A DNA stretch of 64,000 bases. It comes from Macrostomum hystrix. Taxonomy: Eukaryota; Platyhelminthes; Macrostomidae. The DNA is taken from assembly GCA_950097015.1 (NCBI GenBank), contig CATNEN010000005.1, positions 5,819,501 through 5,883,500 of the forward strand, written 5' to 3'. This document shows, one piece after another, positions 34,501-44,619 of the stretch (its first letter is position 1; each line of letters begins with the position of its first letter). Both the position numbers and the translations under genes were made by a program. The notes below the pieces were generated by a model, which made no database searches, was not told the origin of the DNA, and saw only the letters and a program-made list of their open reading frames with translations.

Positions 34501-37500
34501 GTGTGAGAGATTGATAGTAAGTTTGAGAGATTGATAGTAAGTTTGAGAGATTGATAGTAAGTTTGAGAGATTGATAGTGAGTTTGAAAGATTGATAGTAT
34601 GTGTGAGAGATTGATAGTAAGTGTGAGAGATTGATAGTAAGTTTGAGAGATTGATAGTGAGTTTGAAAGATTGATAGTATGTGTGAGAGATTGATAGTAA
34701 GTTTTAGTGATTGATAGTGAATGTTGGTAGTTAGTATAATTGACATAGTGAGTAGGAATATGGGTGATTTTGAGAGTGATATATGATGATCCAGTGAGGG
34801 GGCGAGTGACAGTGACACTAAGCTTACGGATGAAAGTGAGAACTTATGCCAGTCGGCTCATTCTTTTTCAGCTTCACAAGCGCTCTCCAATCAGGGATTT
34901 TGATAAAACTATATCCCCAAACTATCCATTTCCGGAAGAAGGCTGAAATGGTTGGCAATAGGTCAGAACGATTTCACTAAACATCGCTTCATACAAATCT
35001 GTATTCCTATCGCGTGCTGAGAGAAGTGACAAATCTGGATGCACAGCAACAAATATTCTTCTTTTTGAGCACGAGAAAAACTTGTTAATCATTTTTGTTT
35101 TAATCCACTAGCAAAAGCATCTCTCTGAAATCCTATAATAATAATAATAATTTGACACTAGACCCAAGGGCCAGTGCAGGTGTTGTGTGTCAAGCACACT
35201 AGCAGGTGGGGACTGCACACCTATTGTACTCTCGGCTCTCTCGGACACCGGTTGACAGCCGCGTGTCAGCAATGGAATTTATTTTTTCCAAACATATCGG
35301 CAGCATCCAAACCCCACAGATTTGCCGCACAGAACTGCTTTATTCCACGCCAGCCGGAATTATTATTACCCGACGAAATGTCGGTACTCATTTGCAGCTG
35401 AGTAGACTGTGAGCACATCAGGGCAAAGCAGCTTGCCAAAGGCTGCACGAATAGTTCTAGACTAGGTCGGGAGACGAACCCAGGACCATCTGATCCAGAG
35501 TCCGACACCTTACTGACTGAGCTATCCGCCCTCATATACGCAACTTCAAAACTTCAAAGCAATTTTTAGCTTTTTGTCTATGGCCTAACCCTATTCAAGC
35601 AATATAATCTTTTATAAACAAGTGATTAATTTAAAATATTATTTATTAGTAAAAATATCAATGTAACGTACTTTTTGTAGGCTTTTATGTTAAGGAAAAG
35701 TTAGCTTGTTTGTTTTTGAAAGTTCATCACCTGCACTAATATTGACTAGCTAAAAAATGTAAAAATTACACATTCACTGTGCCTTGGAGGTTGGCCCTCA
35801 AAGGCGTAAATATCACGACAAGCCCCCAAGCCTTCTCTCGGCGGCTGCGCCCCAAATGAATGCGGCCTCGCCGCGGAATCGAACTCAGGGACCTTGGCGC
35901 GAGAGGCGAACGCGTTAGACCATTGTGCCACATTAATCAAATCTCAGGACGAAACAAAACTGTTAGACAAAACAAACATTTATTAAATTTGAATTATAGT
36001 GTTTTCTTTCAATAAGTGATCGCAGACCTTCAAGGCTGAAACTAATCGCACAAGACACGGATAGTGTACAACACCTACCAACCCCAGGCAAGCCACCACC
36101 TGTCGCAGAGACATCGCATTGGCCAATTCTCTCTGACTGGCCAATGAGCGCCTTCGTCCGTTACCGCCGCCGCTGCCGCCTCCACCACCCGGTGGCGACT
36201 TATTGGTCTCGATATTCGACGAGCTAATCTTCGAGTAGTCAGTCTGAGCAGGGCCTAAGACAGAAGCAGCAGCAGCAGCAGCAGCAGAGGTTGGCAGTAA
36301 AGCCGTGGCAACACACGAGGCGGTGTGAGATCGAGCACGATGCTTATGCTGCTCCTGTTGCTGCTGCTGCTGTTGCTGTTGCTGCTGCTGTTGGTGACGA
36401 AAGCTGGCGTAGAGCTGCTGCTGCTGCTGCTGACGATGCAGATATTGCTGATCCCATTTGTACTGATACAAAGGAGTTTGTTAAATATAAACTGATGATT
36501 TAAAAACAATCATTTTAATATAATTTGATGCATGCGAATTCGGTGCAATGTATCTAAATAGTGCATTTTTTAAATACCAAATTTTGTCTGAATATAAAAC
36601 TAGGCATGCCTTTAAATCAACGGGTTAAAGCAAAGTCTCAGCATTTTCAATATTACGCAACATGCATTTAGATAACTATGATGGTAAAATATCATAATAC
36701 TTTTCTTAAAAATAATATTTTTACAAAAATGATATTGAAACTATCGTTCTAATTACAACAAATAAAACAATTAAAGCAAAATCTAAAAGCAACTGTGCAC
36801 ATTTAAAACAAAAATGTATTCAAAGTGAAAAATTCAATGCCTATTAATTAGTAAAAAACAAAATTAATTTGATTTATCTAGGGAATTTCACTAAAAATGA
36901 CACATGTAAAATCCATGTGCATTTCAGGAAATCCAATGGGGTTTCCCAAACCAAGGACGCTGGTAAATCCAAGATGGGGTTTCCCAAACCAATGACGCTG
37001 GGAAATCCAAGCTGGGGTTTCCCAAACCAATGACGCTGGGAAATCAAAGATAGGGTTTCCCAAACCAAGGACGCTGGGAAATCCAAGCTGGGGTTTCCCA
37101 AACCAAGGACGCTGGGAAATCCAAGCTGGGGTTTCCCAAACCAGGGACAAAGGGAAATCAAGGATATTTATCAAGGTAGGGACGCTGGGAAATCCAATGG
37201 CGTTTCCCAAACCAGGGACAAAGGGAAATCAAGGATACGTATCAAGGTAGGGACGCTGGGAATACCAATGGGGTTTCCCAAACCAGGGACAAAGGGAAAT
37301 CAAGGATACGTATCAAGGTAGGGACGCTGGGAATACCAATGGGGTTTCCCAAACCAGGGACAAAGGGAAATCAAGGATATGTATCAAGGTAGGGACGCTG
37401 GGAAATCAAGAGGATCAAGAGTCAGAACAACAATTTTCTTTTTTTCTGAATTTTTTATAGTAGAAATTCGCACAGAATTTTAGTCTCACTCGTAATAAAT

Positions 37501-40500
37501 TTCGTTAGTACTCGTATAGTTTAAACTAAAAAACTAATAAAAGCCAACTCACATCGTTGACGGATAGAGAATGGGAACTAGCTGCGGCACCCGAATGCGG
37601 CTGTGGTGGCGACAACAATGGCTGCTGCTGCTGCTGCTGCTGGAGCAAAATCAGTGGCGGCAGTTTAGCCGGAGTCACAGGCGCCACCCCGGCAGAGGCG
37701 GCAACAGCTGACGGCGCGTCCAGCGACTGTCGACGTGGCGCGTCGAAAACTGCAAACGCCGACGGCGCAGAAGACGACGACTCGACGACTGGCTCCGATG
37801 AGGAACCACCGGTTGCCAATGACGCTAATGCGATAGGAGCGGCAACATCAAAGGATGTTGCCGGCTCATTGTTAGCTGCGTCAGAAGATAAGAAAATATC
37901 GAACGATTGCTGCTGTTGCGTCACAGCTTCGTTGGTTGTCATTAGCAACGCGGAGGCTGTTGAGGATGGAGGATGTGGATGCAGCTGATAATGACGAGAA
38001 AACTGAGCATGTTGCTGCTGCTGCTGTTGCTGCGGCTGCTGTTGACTCAGACGACAATCAGACGATTGCGAGCCAAAGTAACGCCGAACACTTGGCTTTG
38101 GTGTCGACCCGATGCTGACGTCGTCGTCGTCGTCAAGACTAGAGCTGGAGTCGGGCGGTTCGATGTCGTCTAGATCATTCCACATCGATTCTTCCTGTTG
38201 CATCTCAAGCTGCGAGAAAATTATGAAACTATTATTTTAAGACAGTATTTGAGAATATTAGTATACTTAACGTCTAATTTTAACCTTGCAAGCTAAAAAT
38301 AGAATCTAAAAGGATAACAGGGCAGATATAAGACATGGTATTATATTAAACAGGCGAGAGATAAGACAGGGGAAAGATGAGACGGGAGATATTAGATAGG
38401 GGATATATAAGATAGGAGAGATTAGGCAGGGGAGAGATTAGCTAGGGGATAGATTAGACGGAAGATACGAGCGTATTAGACAGGTGTGAGATTTTGCAGG
38501 GGTGAAATTAGACAAAGGAGATGACACGAGAGAGATAAGACGGAAAATATAAGACTAGGGACTGGGGAACTGACAGAGGTCAGACAGGAAGGGATGAAAC
38601 CAATACTAATACTAATGAGAGGGAGAAAGTAGACACGGAAGTGAAGCACAAGAGATAAGACACGGAATTGGCAAAAGCGCTGAATTCAGAAGCATTGTGG
38701 GCCGTATCTGGCCCGCTAGCTAGAGTGTGCCAAACGCTGGCAAATACAGTGTCAAGAAAGATTAGGCCAAGCAGACCACAATCAATTGTACCCCTCCGAA
38801 ACCCAGAAAGTCGATTACATAATAGCAGGAACAATAGCACACTTGAAAATTAAAATTGGGCATTAAAATACGAGGGGGGTTATTTGCTAGTCTAATATAC
38901 TAGAAATTGTGAGTAAAGCACGTCGACATGCTAAGTATGCATTTATCATAAAAATTCAAACTCTGATTATAAAATTACTGACAAGATACGAGTATAAGGG
39001 ATATGATTTCTAGTTCTCTACTAAATACTTGTAGAATCGATAAGATTCGCTGTGAACGAATAATAATCCAAAAAGGACAGCAAGCTATCCATGAGAAAAT
39101 GTCAGTCAGTAAAGAAAGTGCACAGATGTAGAGATAAGCATAAACTAACAAACTGGCAACTGCATCCAACTGTACCCCTACAGGGGGGTATATATATAGT
39201 ATTTAACTAAGGTACGCAAATGAATCGTATTTACTATATAGTAATAAGGGAAATATACGAGGTGCATTCAAAAAGTTCTTTTCGGTCCTTTGGCATTGTT
39301 TTGTAAATGACACACAGATCAAAATTTTTTCGAATGCTGCAAGTTAAGTTTATGGCCTAAACCTTCCTGAGTTTTTAAGCCTTAGCTGGTGACTGTGTCT
39401 GAGCTACAAGCAATTTTTTAAGCTACCCTTCTATTTCTTGGCCATGGCAGAATCTTTTTCAAAGCAAGACGTTCGGAGCTTGATGAAGTTCCAATTCCTG
39501 CAAGGAAAGAAACCTCCGGAGATGTTTAGAGAGCTTCAGCAAGTGTTTGGTGACAGTGCACCAACTGAACAGACTGTTCGAAAGTGGTTCCGGTTGTTCG
39601 CTGAAGGCAGAGAGAGCGTCGAGGACAACGAACGCTCTGGAAGACCGATGACTGCCACCAACGAGACCGTGGTGAAGAAAGTGCAGGAGCTCCTGGATGA
39701 TGATCGCAGACTGACTTGCGAAGAGCTGTCAGAAGATGTCGGAGTGTCAGTTGGCAGTGTGCACACCATTCTGACAGAGCGTCTCAACTTGCAGAAGAAA
39801 TTCAGCAAGTGGGTGCCACACCTGCTGACAGGTGAGCAGACGATGCAACGTGCTCTGGCCGCCACCAACCACCTGCGCCGTTTCCAGCGAGAAGGAGAGA
39901 ATTTTCTTTCGAGAATCGTTGCCGGAGATGAAACATGGGTTTATAGCTGGGATCCGGAGACAAAGGCCCAGTCTGCTGAATGGCTTCCAGCCGATTCTCC
40001 AAGGCCTCAGAAGGCCATCAGGAAGCAGGGTGCATTGAAGATCATGCACGTCATGTTTTTTGATGTCCAGGGAATTCTGCTGAACTGGGCAGTCCCACAT
40101 GGAACAACTGTGAATGGGGACTATTATAGATGGATTCTGCAAGAGAAGCTGCGCCCGGCGATTCGAAAGAAGCGCCCTGGTTTGCTGGAGTCTGGTGTGA
40201 TCTTGCTGCATGACAATGCGCCGGCTCATCGCAAGCACAATGTTGTCGAACTCCTGAGCGGTTGGGGCTGGGAAGTGCTGCAACATCCGCCCTACTCGCC
40301 CGATTTGTCACCCTGTGACTTCTTCCTATTCCCATCTGTGAAGAAGCACCTTCGGGGCATTCGATTCGACAGCGTCGAGCACATCAAAGCTGCTTGCCAA
40401 GGTGCGGTGCGTGAAACGGACGCGAGAGGCGTGGGTACTGGAATCAGAGGTCTGGTGCATCGCTGGCAGAAGTGCAAGGACATTGGCGGTGAATATGTTG

Positions 40501-43500
40501 AGTGACCGAATGACATTGAATGACCTAAACATGTTTTCATTGTTCCATACGTTTTTTGTTAATTTTTGCTGAGCACCGAAAAGAACTTTTTGAATGCACC
40601 TCGTATCTTAGCCCGTTATAAACCAAATTAATGTCAATCACAGTGTAAGCTATATTGGCTATATTTGCATACGCGTTTAGACCCACACTACTGAAAGAAG
40701 ATAGGTTTGGTGCTACCGAGAATTGGCCGAAAAGTGCATGTCCTAACCCTAAGTCCGATGGGATAAACAATTTACTGTACTAAAGACAGAAATGAAGAGG
40801 AGAAAGAGAGAAAGAGAAACTTAGCAGCTGTGTCTGCAAGCAAGCAAAGTTTTTTCCCAGTACTTTGGGTACATTGCAGGCAATCTACCTCAAAGTTGAC
40901 TGCTACAGAACTGGTACAGAACGAAACTATAAATTCCCGATCCATAGTAAGGTTCTGTAGCTAAATCTTCGTCTGGGCGAAATGTTCTGCAAGCTACACA
41001 GAATAGAACATGATTGAAAAGGTAGCAATGAATAAGAATGGAATGCATATATAACAGAATAAGACGTCTTGAACTGACACAGGCTGACACCCAGAACTGA
41101 CACAGACTGACATCCAGAACTGACACAGACTGACACCCAGAACTGACACAGACTGACACCCAGAACTGACACAGACAAACACCCAAAACTGACACAGACA
41201 GACACCTAGAACTGACATTCCCAATTGAATTTAAATACTTGTACTGTGTTGTTTTACTTAGCACAGACTGACACCTAGAACTGACACAGACAGACACCAA
41301 GAACTGACACCGACACCTAGTACTGACAGACACCCAGAACTGACACGGACATCAGTACTGACAGACACCCAGAACTGACACAAACAGACACCCAGAACGG
41401 ACACAAACAGACACCTAGAACTGACACAAATAGACACCCAGAACTGACACAGAAAACCCAGAACTGACACAGACACCGAGAACTGACATAGACACCCAGA
41501 AATCACACAGGCACCCAGAAGTGACACAGATACCCAGAACTGACACAGACACCCAGAACTGACACAGACACCGAGAACTGACACAGGCACCCAGAAATCA
41601 CACAGGCACCCAGAAGTGACACAGAAAACCCAGAACTGACACAGAAAACCGCGGGAACAGACACTCAGAAATGACACAAAAAGATACATAAAACTGACAC
41701 ATACAAACACTTAGATCTGACAGAATGAATTACAGAACCAGTAATAATAAAGCAGCGAAATTTACAGGCATTACAAATCTATCACCTAAGAAATACAGCT
41801 TATCTGCTTTCTTGACCTTCTCTAAGGAGATTCAATTAGCTAATCCCTAAAGCCAGCCAATTTCCTATGTCAAAGCTGCTGCAGTCTAATTGCTAAGGCT
41901 TTGTCCTATTTTTATCCTGTCGCTTTACAATCCAGCAGCTAAGAACCAGCTCAATATTACCGTTTCATTTCGACGCGGCAATCTATTTTTCAAAGCTCAG
42001 CTTAATTTAGGCTTCTTTTTTAGAAGCAATCAGCTTCCAAGTGTGCGACTAATTTGTGCGACAACCGAGAATATAGCTAATACGAGAATAGTCTAAATAT
42101 GGAACGTTGATAAAGTATGGGTGCGTAGGTGTATTCGCAAAAAAACCAGGCAATCAGGGCGAGAAAGATTGAAGGCAGACATTAGCTAGGAAGAATTTGT
42201 GCATTCCTGAAAAAAAATTTCTTCGCACGAAAGATTAACTTCTTCAAGTAGGGGAGAGAGGGAAAGACAGGGATTGAAATGGGGATCGCTGCGCCGCACG
42301 GGATGTTCTGAAGAACTGGGAGAATAGACAGCCCTTATCTCCCGCTGCCAATCTGAAAATGCTTTAACAAAAAATCACCTTTGTTCACCTTAGGCTCGCC
42401 TGTGATGCCTGCAAGCTACGAAATCTTTTCCCCTTGGAAAAATGACATATTTTAGTGACATTTCCAATCCAAATATGGACCCCAAAAAACGGATGACTCA
42501 TTATTGCACGCTTGAAAGTAAATAAACAAACTGAAATTCACGGAAGCCATAAAGCGCACGCGGGAACTTAAAAACTAAAAAACGGTTAGCAAGAAATAAC
42601 CGCAAACCTACCTCAAAATTGTGACCAGGCTTCAACTTTCTAGACTTTAAAATCGTTGAAAAACTTTCGTCCATAAATAGTTTTAGCTTCTGACGCCACT
42701 CCTTGGGCTGAAAAGAAAATTTCTTTGTGAATTAATAAAGACTCGACTAAGACCCAGTTGTCCCTATCAGAAAATTTCGAATATTTTTACAAGCTCTTAA
42801 TAACCTTTGCTCCAAACACTGCTTCTTTCTTTGCTTTCGCGGCCGCGGCGGCGGCAGCAGCAGCAGCAGTCGCCGCCGTAGCAGCAGCCGAAGCGGCTTC
42901 TTCGTCGTCAACCGGGCCAACATCGTCGTCCTCGCTGGCAGCTCCGAGATAATCGTCATCATCGACAGTTGGTGGAGCGGCGGGAATGGAAGCAGCGGCG
43001 GCTGCGGCGGTAGCAGAGCTGGCCTTGCTAGCCCGGGTTGCAGGAGCTGGCAAAGTTTCCAAGCGAACTACATGCAGATAACCGATTGGCTGTTGCTGGT
43101 GCACAGATTTCTGCTGCTTATTGGAGGTGACAATCGACTCAGGCAGTAGAGGTAGTCGAGTATCAGTTAGTCGCATCTGTAAAATATCTGTCAGATTAAC
43201 ACAGGCGGCGCCCAACGTTTTGAAGCCAAGATTTTTATACTTTCTACGTCGCTGGATCATGACTAGCAATGGATTGTCCCGCTTAATAGCGTGCGGATAC
43301 TGGATTTCAACTAGGATCCGACGCTCCTGCTGTTGCATCTGACTATCTAGCGACGATAGGGAACTATTGACATTGCCAATCTGACCAAGGCTTGGCAGTG
43401 GCGGCGGCGGCGGAATCTGCTGAGATCGAAGAGCTCGCTGAGCGGGCATCTTGATGGCCAGATAGACTGGGCCAGCATAAGCTGATGGACCAGATGGTGT

Positions 43501-44619
43501 ACCAGTGTGTCCACTGACAGAGACATCGTTGCCAGTTGTACCAATGCCAGCTGTTGATGATGTATGCACAGCTGTGCCACTTGATGAAGGACAGTTTAAA
43601 CATAGCTGATCGATTTCCATGTAGAGCAGTCTAAAAAAATATTAAAAAGTCTTAATTGAAAAAAGAAATATAAATTTTCATTAATTTCAATTTTTCCATT
43701 TACTGAATATTTAATACAGAAATACAGAATCAACCTTATTTGTATCTTTAGTATAAGAAGTAAAAGTAAAAAAACACATCCTTAATTTTTGTCATTAGCT
43801 TAAGACAACAAGAACTAGACTACGTTTTTAATCTAAAAAATAAGATAATCAAATAAATAATTCCTTTATTTCTTTATTTTTAAGACGAAAACATTGGTTA
43901 ACTATTGCTTTTAACAAGACATTTCAGCCAATATTAAATTATTGGCAAGGACTGGCAAGGACTGAATTTATCATAGAAATCCAAAATCAGAGAGCTACTT
44001 TAATAGTATCTTTCAATTTCTTTATCATCACATATGTTTGGTATGCTACACTCTTGGGTTCCATAGCTAGCAACTAAGTCTGACTATATGAAGTTAAATA
44101 TAGCATACACCTACTCAACCTTTCTTAAAATAAAATAATGTAGCAATACTAGTTCAATAAAATTTCAAGTGTATATATTACGAATTCCCTTTATAAAAAA
44201 ATCTACATAATAAGCAGTATAATTTTCTAATTTCAGTAGTAGAACTTATAGGTACTCTAAAAAAGTTGTCCTTTTAAGATATTTCTTAGTATATTTGCAA
44301 GCTTAGGCTTAGCTGACTATCTTCTCCTCAACAATCGAATAATTTTAAAAGCGAGACTTGAACACTACATGTAAAACTCTCATTATATTATTACATCATA
44401 AAAACTTTACATTCAGCTAGCATTTATACATCTAATCGCTATGTAAGTATTCACAATCTTAAATTGTAAAATAAAAATTAGGAAAATAAAATAAAATGAA
44501 CAAACAATTATTGTCTCCATCCGAATAACATACCTAGGAACAACAGAAGGTGATGATTTCTCATTGTCCCAAAATGCTGAAATCCTATCACAATAAGGCT
44601 TTTTCATATTAGCAGCCAT
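28348..44619 (-). CDS. PACS: Phosphofurin acidic cluster sorting protein (PACS), complete gene
   Basis: Ten exons (44619-44534, 43630-42805, 42707-42612, 38209-37553, 36462-36100, 33808-33713, 32962-32345, 31573-31225, 29385-29284, 28475-28348) join in frame to 1106 residues. The order matches PACS-1/2: short N-terminus (SPSVVPR), cargo-binding region (VEIQYPHAIKRDNPLLVMIQ, RRRKYKNLGFKTLGA), middle region (GSTPKPSVRRYF), and the PACS C-terminal domain (PEKLCLINTG, ALTCIPTVTAADC, RFYYAPLLGSVALARLL, DLQLDYWTG, GLTRLICTGK, FVDGVEWSGVKFFQLSSQW). PACS proteins are cytosolic adaptors that connect acidic-cluster cargo such as furin to AP-1/GGA coats and also act at ER-mitochondria contacts. Long polyQ and polyA runs make it longer than the roughly 960-residue vertebrate protein. 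Confidence 0.94.
28730..29105. repeat. Minisatellite in PACS intron 9, about 40-bp unit, about 9 copies
   Basis: Purine-rich composite unit: GGGTGAGATTGATGAGGAGA followed by GGGTGAGAGAGAAAGGGAGA, with decaying copies on the left. The plus strand is almost pure purine and T. Confidence 0.9.
29284..29385 (-). CDS. PACS: PACS exon 9
   Basis: 34 codons: MRLGKKAKEPESRREIVEGL then TRLICTGKSQPMR, matching the PACS LPKKAKDK...GISRLICTAK segment. Phase 1 at both ends, acceptor CCAATCCGCAG, donor GG then GTAAGC. Confidence 0.9.
29465..29725 (+). mobile_element. SINE-B copy in PACS intron 8
   Basis: Includes CTCGATTCCGCGACGAGGCC (end of the tRNA-like head), GGCACAGTGAGAGTGTACAC, GATGAGAAAGTCAGGGCAGA, CACACCTGTGTGAGCG, GCAGAATTGCCTCCTTGCTG and the 3' block CCCACAGCCATCCTGCAAA. 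Slightly 5'-truncated. Confidence 0.85.
29745..31130. repeat. Minisatellite in PACS intron 8, 20-bp unit, about 69 copies
   Basis: Copies of AATTAGCTACACTAATCCGT with GGT/GCT/GCA and CGC/CGT/CAT variants. A multi-unit block with the rare units TCCGTACTTAGG and CGCAAATAGGAACACTTATC occurs at about 30061-30190 and again at 30841-30970, offset 780 bp (39 units), with a partial third copy after 31000. Confidence 0.96.
31225..31573 (-). CDS. PACS: PACS exon 8
   Basis: Encodes residues 915-1030: acidic start, a 15-residue polyGln from an almost pure CAG tract, then DFVDLQLDYWTG and LRVCQAASGRGLTLSLVNK of the PACS domain. Ends phase 1 at AAGA then GTGAGT. Confidence 0.9.
31610..31945. repeat. Degenerate minisatellite in PACS intron 7, 17-18 bp unit
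   Basis: Copies of TTTCTAAGAATCCTGTA in varying states of decay, about 18 recognisable. Further scattered TTCTAGGAATTT-like pieces reach about 32275, suggesting an older and longer array. Confidence 0.85.
32345..32962 (-). CDS. PACS: PACS exon 7 (C-terminal domain)
   Basis: Encodes residues 709-914: ALTCIPTVTAADCRHAMAHI, a polyAla insert, KICIVGSDAHVNSVLRAYVE, RFYYAPLLGSVALARLL, and LPVGEVLLA with FVPFVLHVRLG. It is the best-conserved part of the gene apart from the cargo-binding exon. Confidence 0.94.
33000..33705. repeat. Minisatellite in PACS intron 6, 15-bp unit, about 46 copies
   Basis: Copies of AATCTGGGATTTATG with GAT/GCA variants and some 13-bp units. Because 15 is divisible by 3 the frame stays open on both strands (NLGFM and HKSQI repeats), which is not evidence of coding. 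It fills nearly the whole 749-bp intron. Confidence 0.96.
33713..33808 (-). CDS. PACS: PACS exon 6
   Basis: A 32-codon exon (PRKECTEAVARLHGDCLPEK, then LCLINTGENGGR) that starts the conserved C-terminal PACS domain. The array in the downstream intron abuts its donor within about 10 bp. Strong acceptor (ACATTTTCAG) and donor (AGG then GTGAGT). Confidence 0.9.
34365..34745. repeat. Minisatellite in PACS intron 5, 20-bp unit, about 18 copies
   Basis: Copies of GAGAGATTGATAGTAAGTGT with TTT/TGT and GAA variants. A three-unit block (around 34561-34620 and 34641-34700) is repeated. Confidence 0.94.
35136..35540 (-). mobile_element. SINE-C, tRNA-derived, in PACS intron 5
   Basis: Read on the minus strand it starts with GGGCGGATAGCTCAGTCAGT; A box TAGCTCAGTCAG (plus 35513-35524) and B box GGTTCGTCTCC (plus 35470-35480) are spaced as in a tRNA. 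A body with CAGCTGCAAATGAGTAC follows, and the element ends in (ATT)n, seen as (AAT)n at 35136-35153. Not related to SINE-A or SINE-B in the head. Confidence 0.75.
35752..35940 (-). mobile_element. SINE-B, 5' half with tRNA-like head
   Basis: On the minus strand: TGGCACAATGGTCTAACGCG (A-box region), GAGTTCGATTCCGCGGCGAG (B box), GGCGCAGCCGCCGAGAGAAG, then the block around CCTCCAAGGCACAGTGA. The copy is truncated at its 3' side. This is one of two copies that show how the SINE-B head derives from a tRNA. Confidence 0.8.
36100..36462 (-). CDS. PACS: PACS exon 5 (polyQ exon)
   Basis: Encodes residues 556-676: two CAG-type polyGln runs, a polyAla run, a Gly-rich run and RRRSLASQRELANAMSLRQ, which parallels the RRGRSTSLKERQ stretch of PACS-1. 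Donor CAG then GTGGTG is weak at +3 to +6. Confidence 0.85.
36925..37410. repeat. Minisatellite in PACS intron 4, 38- and 71-bp units
   Basis: The left part has 38-bp units containing GGGAAATCCAAGCTGGGGTT and TCCCAAACCAAGGACGCT. The right part has about three 71-bp units with an added GACAAAGGGAAATCAAGGAT. Each unit contains GGGAAATCC and GGTTTCCC, an inverted pair that could fold as a hairpin. Confidence 0.92.
37553..38209 (-). CDS. PACS: PACS exon 4 (middle region)
   Basis: Encodes residues 337-555. It contains DDDDDVSIGSTPKPSVRRYF, matching the conserved STPKPKL...YF motif of PACS proteins, then Gln- and Ser-rich low complexity and RRQSLDAP, a possible phosphorylation site. Flanked by acceptor TTTTCTCGCAG and donor GAT then GTGAGT. 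Confidence 0.93.
38330..38550. repeat. Degenerate array related to the hAT-MITE minisatellite, PACS intron 3
   Basis: Loose repeats of GAGACGGGAGAGATTAGACA type. The unit resembles the reverse complement of the array unit at 56520-56875 and the unit at 60640-61345. No terminal repeat is visible, so membership in that family is a weak inference. Confidence 0.5.
39258..39288 (+). repeat. Mariner left terminal inverted repeat
   Basis: Begins CGAGGTGCATTCAAAAAGTT and continues TCTTTTCGGTCC; pairs with the right end with a single mismatch. Confidence 0.93.
39444..40505 (+). CDS. Mariner transposase, DD34D
   Basis: 353 residues, the normal mariner length. The N-terminal helix-turn-helix DNA-binding region (about 1-115) includes WFRLFAEGRESVEDNERSGR. 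The linker motif WVPHLL is at 123-128. The catalytic triad is D162 (GDETW), D257 (LHDNAPAH) and D292 (YSPDLSPCDFFLF), with 34 residues between the last two. It cuts and pastes the element at TA sites. ATG 39444 is preferred; the frame runs two codons upstream to a TTG. No stop or frameshift interrupts it. Confidence 0.96.
   Translation: MAESFSKQDVRSLMKFQFLQGKKPPEMFRELQQVFGDSAPTEQTVRKWFRLFAEGRESVEDNERSGRPMTATNETVVKKVQELLDDDRRLTCEELSEDVGVSVGSVHTILTERLNLQKKFSKWVPHLLTGEQTMQRALAATNHLRRFQREGENFLSRIVAGDETWVYSWDPETKAQSAEWLPADSPRPQKAIRKQGALKIMHVMFFDVQGILLNWAVPHGTTVNGDYYRWILQEKLRPAIRKKRPGLLESGVILLHDNAPAHRKHNVVELLSGWGWEVLQHPPYSPDLSPCDFFLFPSVKKHLRGIRFDSVEHIKAACQGAVRETDARGVGTGIRGLVHRWQKCKDIGGEYVE
40573..40603 (-). 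repeat. Mariner right terminal inverted repeat
   Basis: Plus strand ends AACTTTTTGAATGCACCTCG directly before the TA duplication at 40604-40605. Confidence 0.93.
41060..41720. repeat. Minisatellite in PACS intron 3, 18-20 bp unit, about 34 copies
   Basis: Copies of CAGAACTGACACAGACACC with many length variants (AGACTGACACC, AAACAGACACC, AGAAAACC). It is more heterogeneous than the other arrays, interrupted by unique sequence at about 41220-41262. Confidence 0.9.
42612..42707 (-). CDS. PACS: PACS exon 3
   Basis: A 32-codon exon too small to be an obvious open frame: PKEWRQKLKLFMDESFS, then KLKPGHNFE. It aligns with the PACS segment following the acidic cluster. Acceptor TTTTCTTTTCAG, donor GAG then GTAGGT. 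The 97-bp intron before it is the shortest in the gene and has no array. Confidence 0.85.
42805..43630 (-). CDS. PACS: PACS exon 2 (cargo/adaptor-binding region)
   Basis: Encodes residues 29-304. It holds the furin-binding-region-like block: LAIKMPAQRALRSQQI, VEIQYPHAIKRDNPLLVMIQ and KYKNLGFKTLGAACVNLTDI. The second half is a polyA run and an acidic stretch (DDDDYLGAASEDDD), equivalent to the acidic autoregulatory cluster of PACS-1. Confidence 0.95.
44534..44619 (-). CDS. PACS: PACS exon 1
   Basis: Encodes residues 1-28 plus two bases: RISAFWDNEKSSPSVVP then R split across the intron. Donor AG then GTATGT, phase 2. ATG 44619 is chosen because the preceding codon in frame is TTG; a second ATG lies five codons in. 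Confidence 0.85.

Larger units (their letters stand above)
39258..40603 (+). mobile_element. Intact mariner-family DNA transposon in PACS intron 3
   Basis: A 1346-bp element flanked by TA on both sides (39256-39257 and 40604-40605), the usual Tc1/mariner target duplication. The 31-bp terminal inverted repeats start CGAGGTGCATTCAAAAAGTT and differ by one base between ends. The ORF is full length with all catalytic residues. Its orientation is opposite to the host gene. Near-identical ends and an intact frame suggest recent insertion. Confidence 0.95.

Noticed and set aside
35460-35535. A functional tRNA gene on the minus strand
   Set aside because: It is the head of a SINE with an (ATT)n tail; the 3' side does not pair with the acceptor stem.
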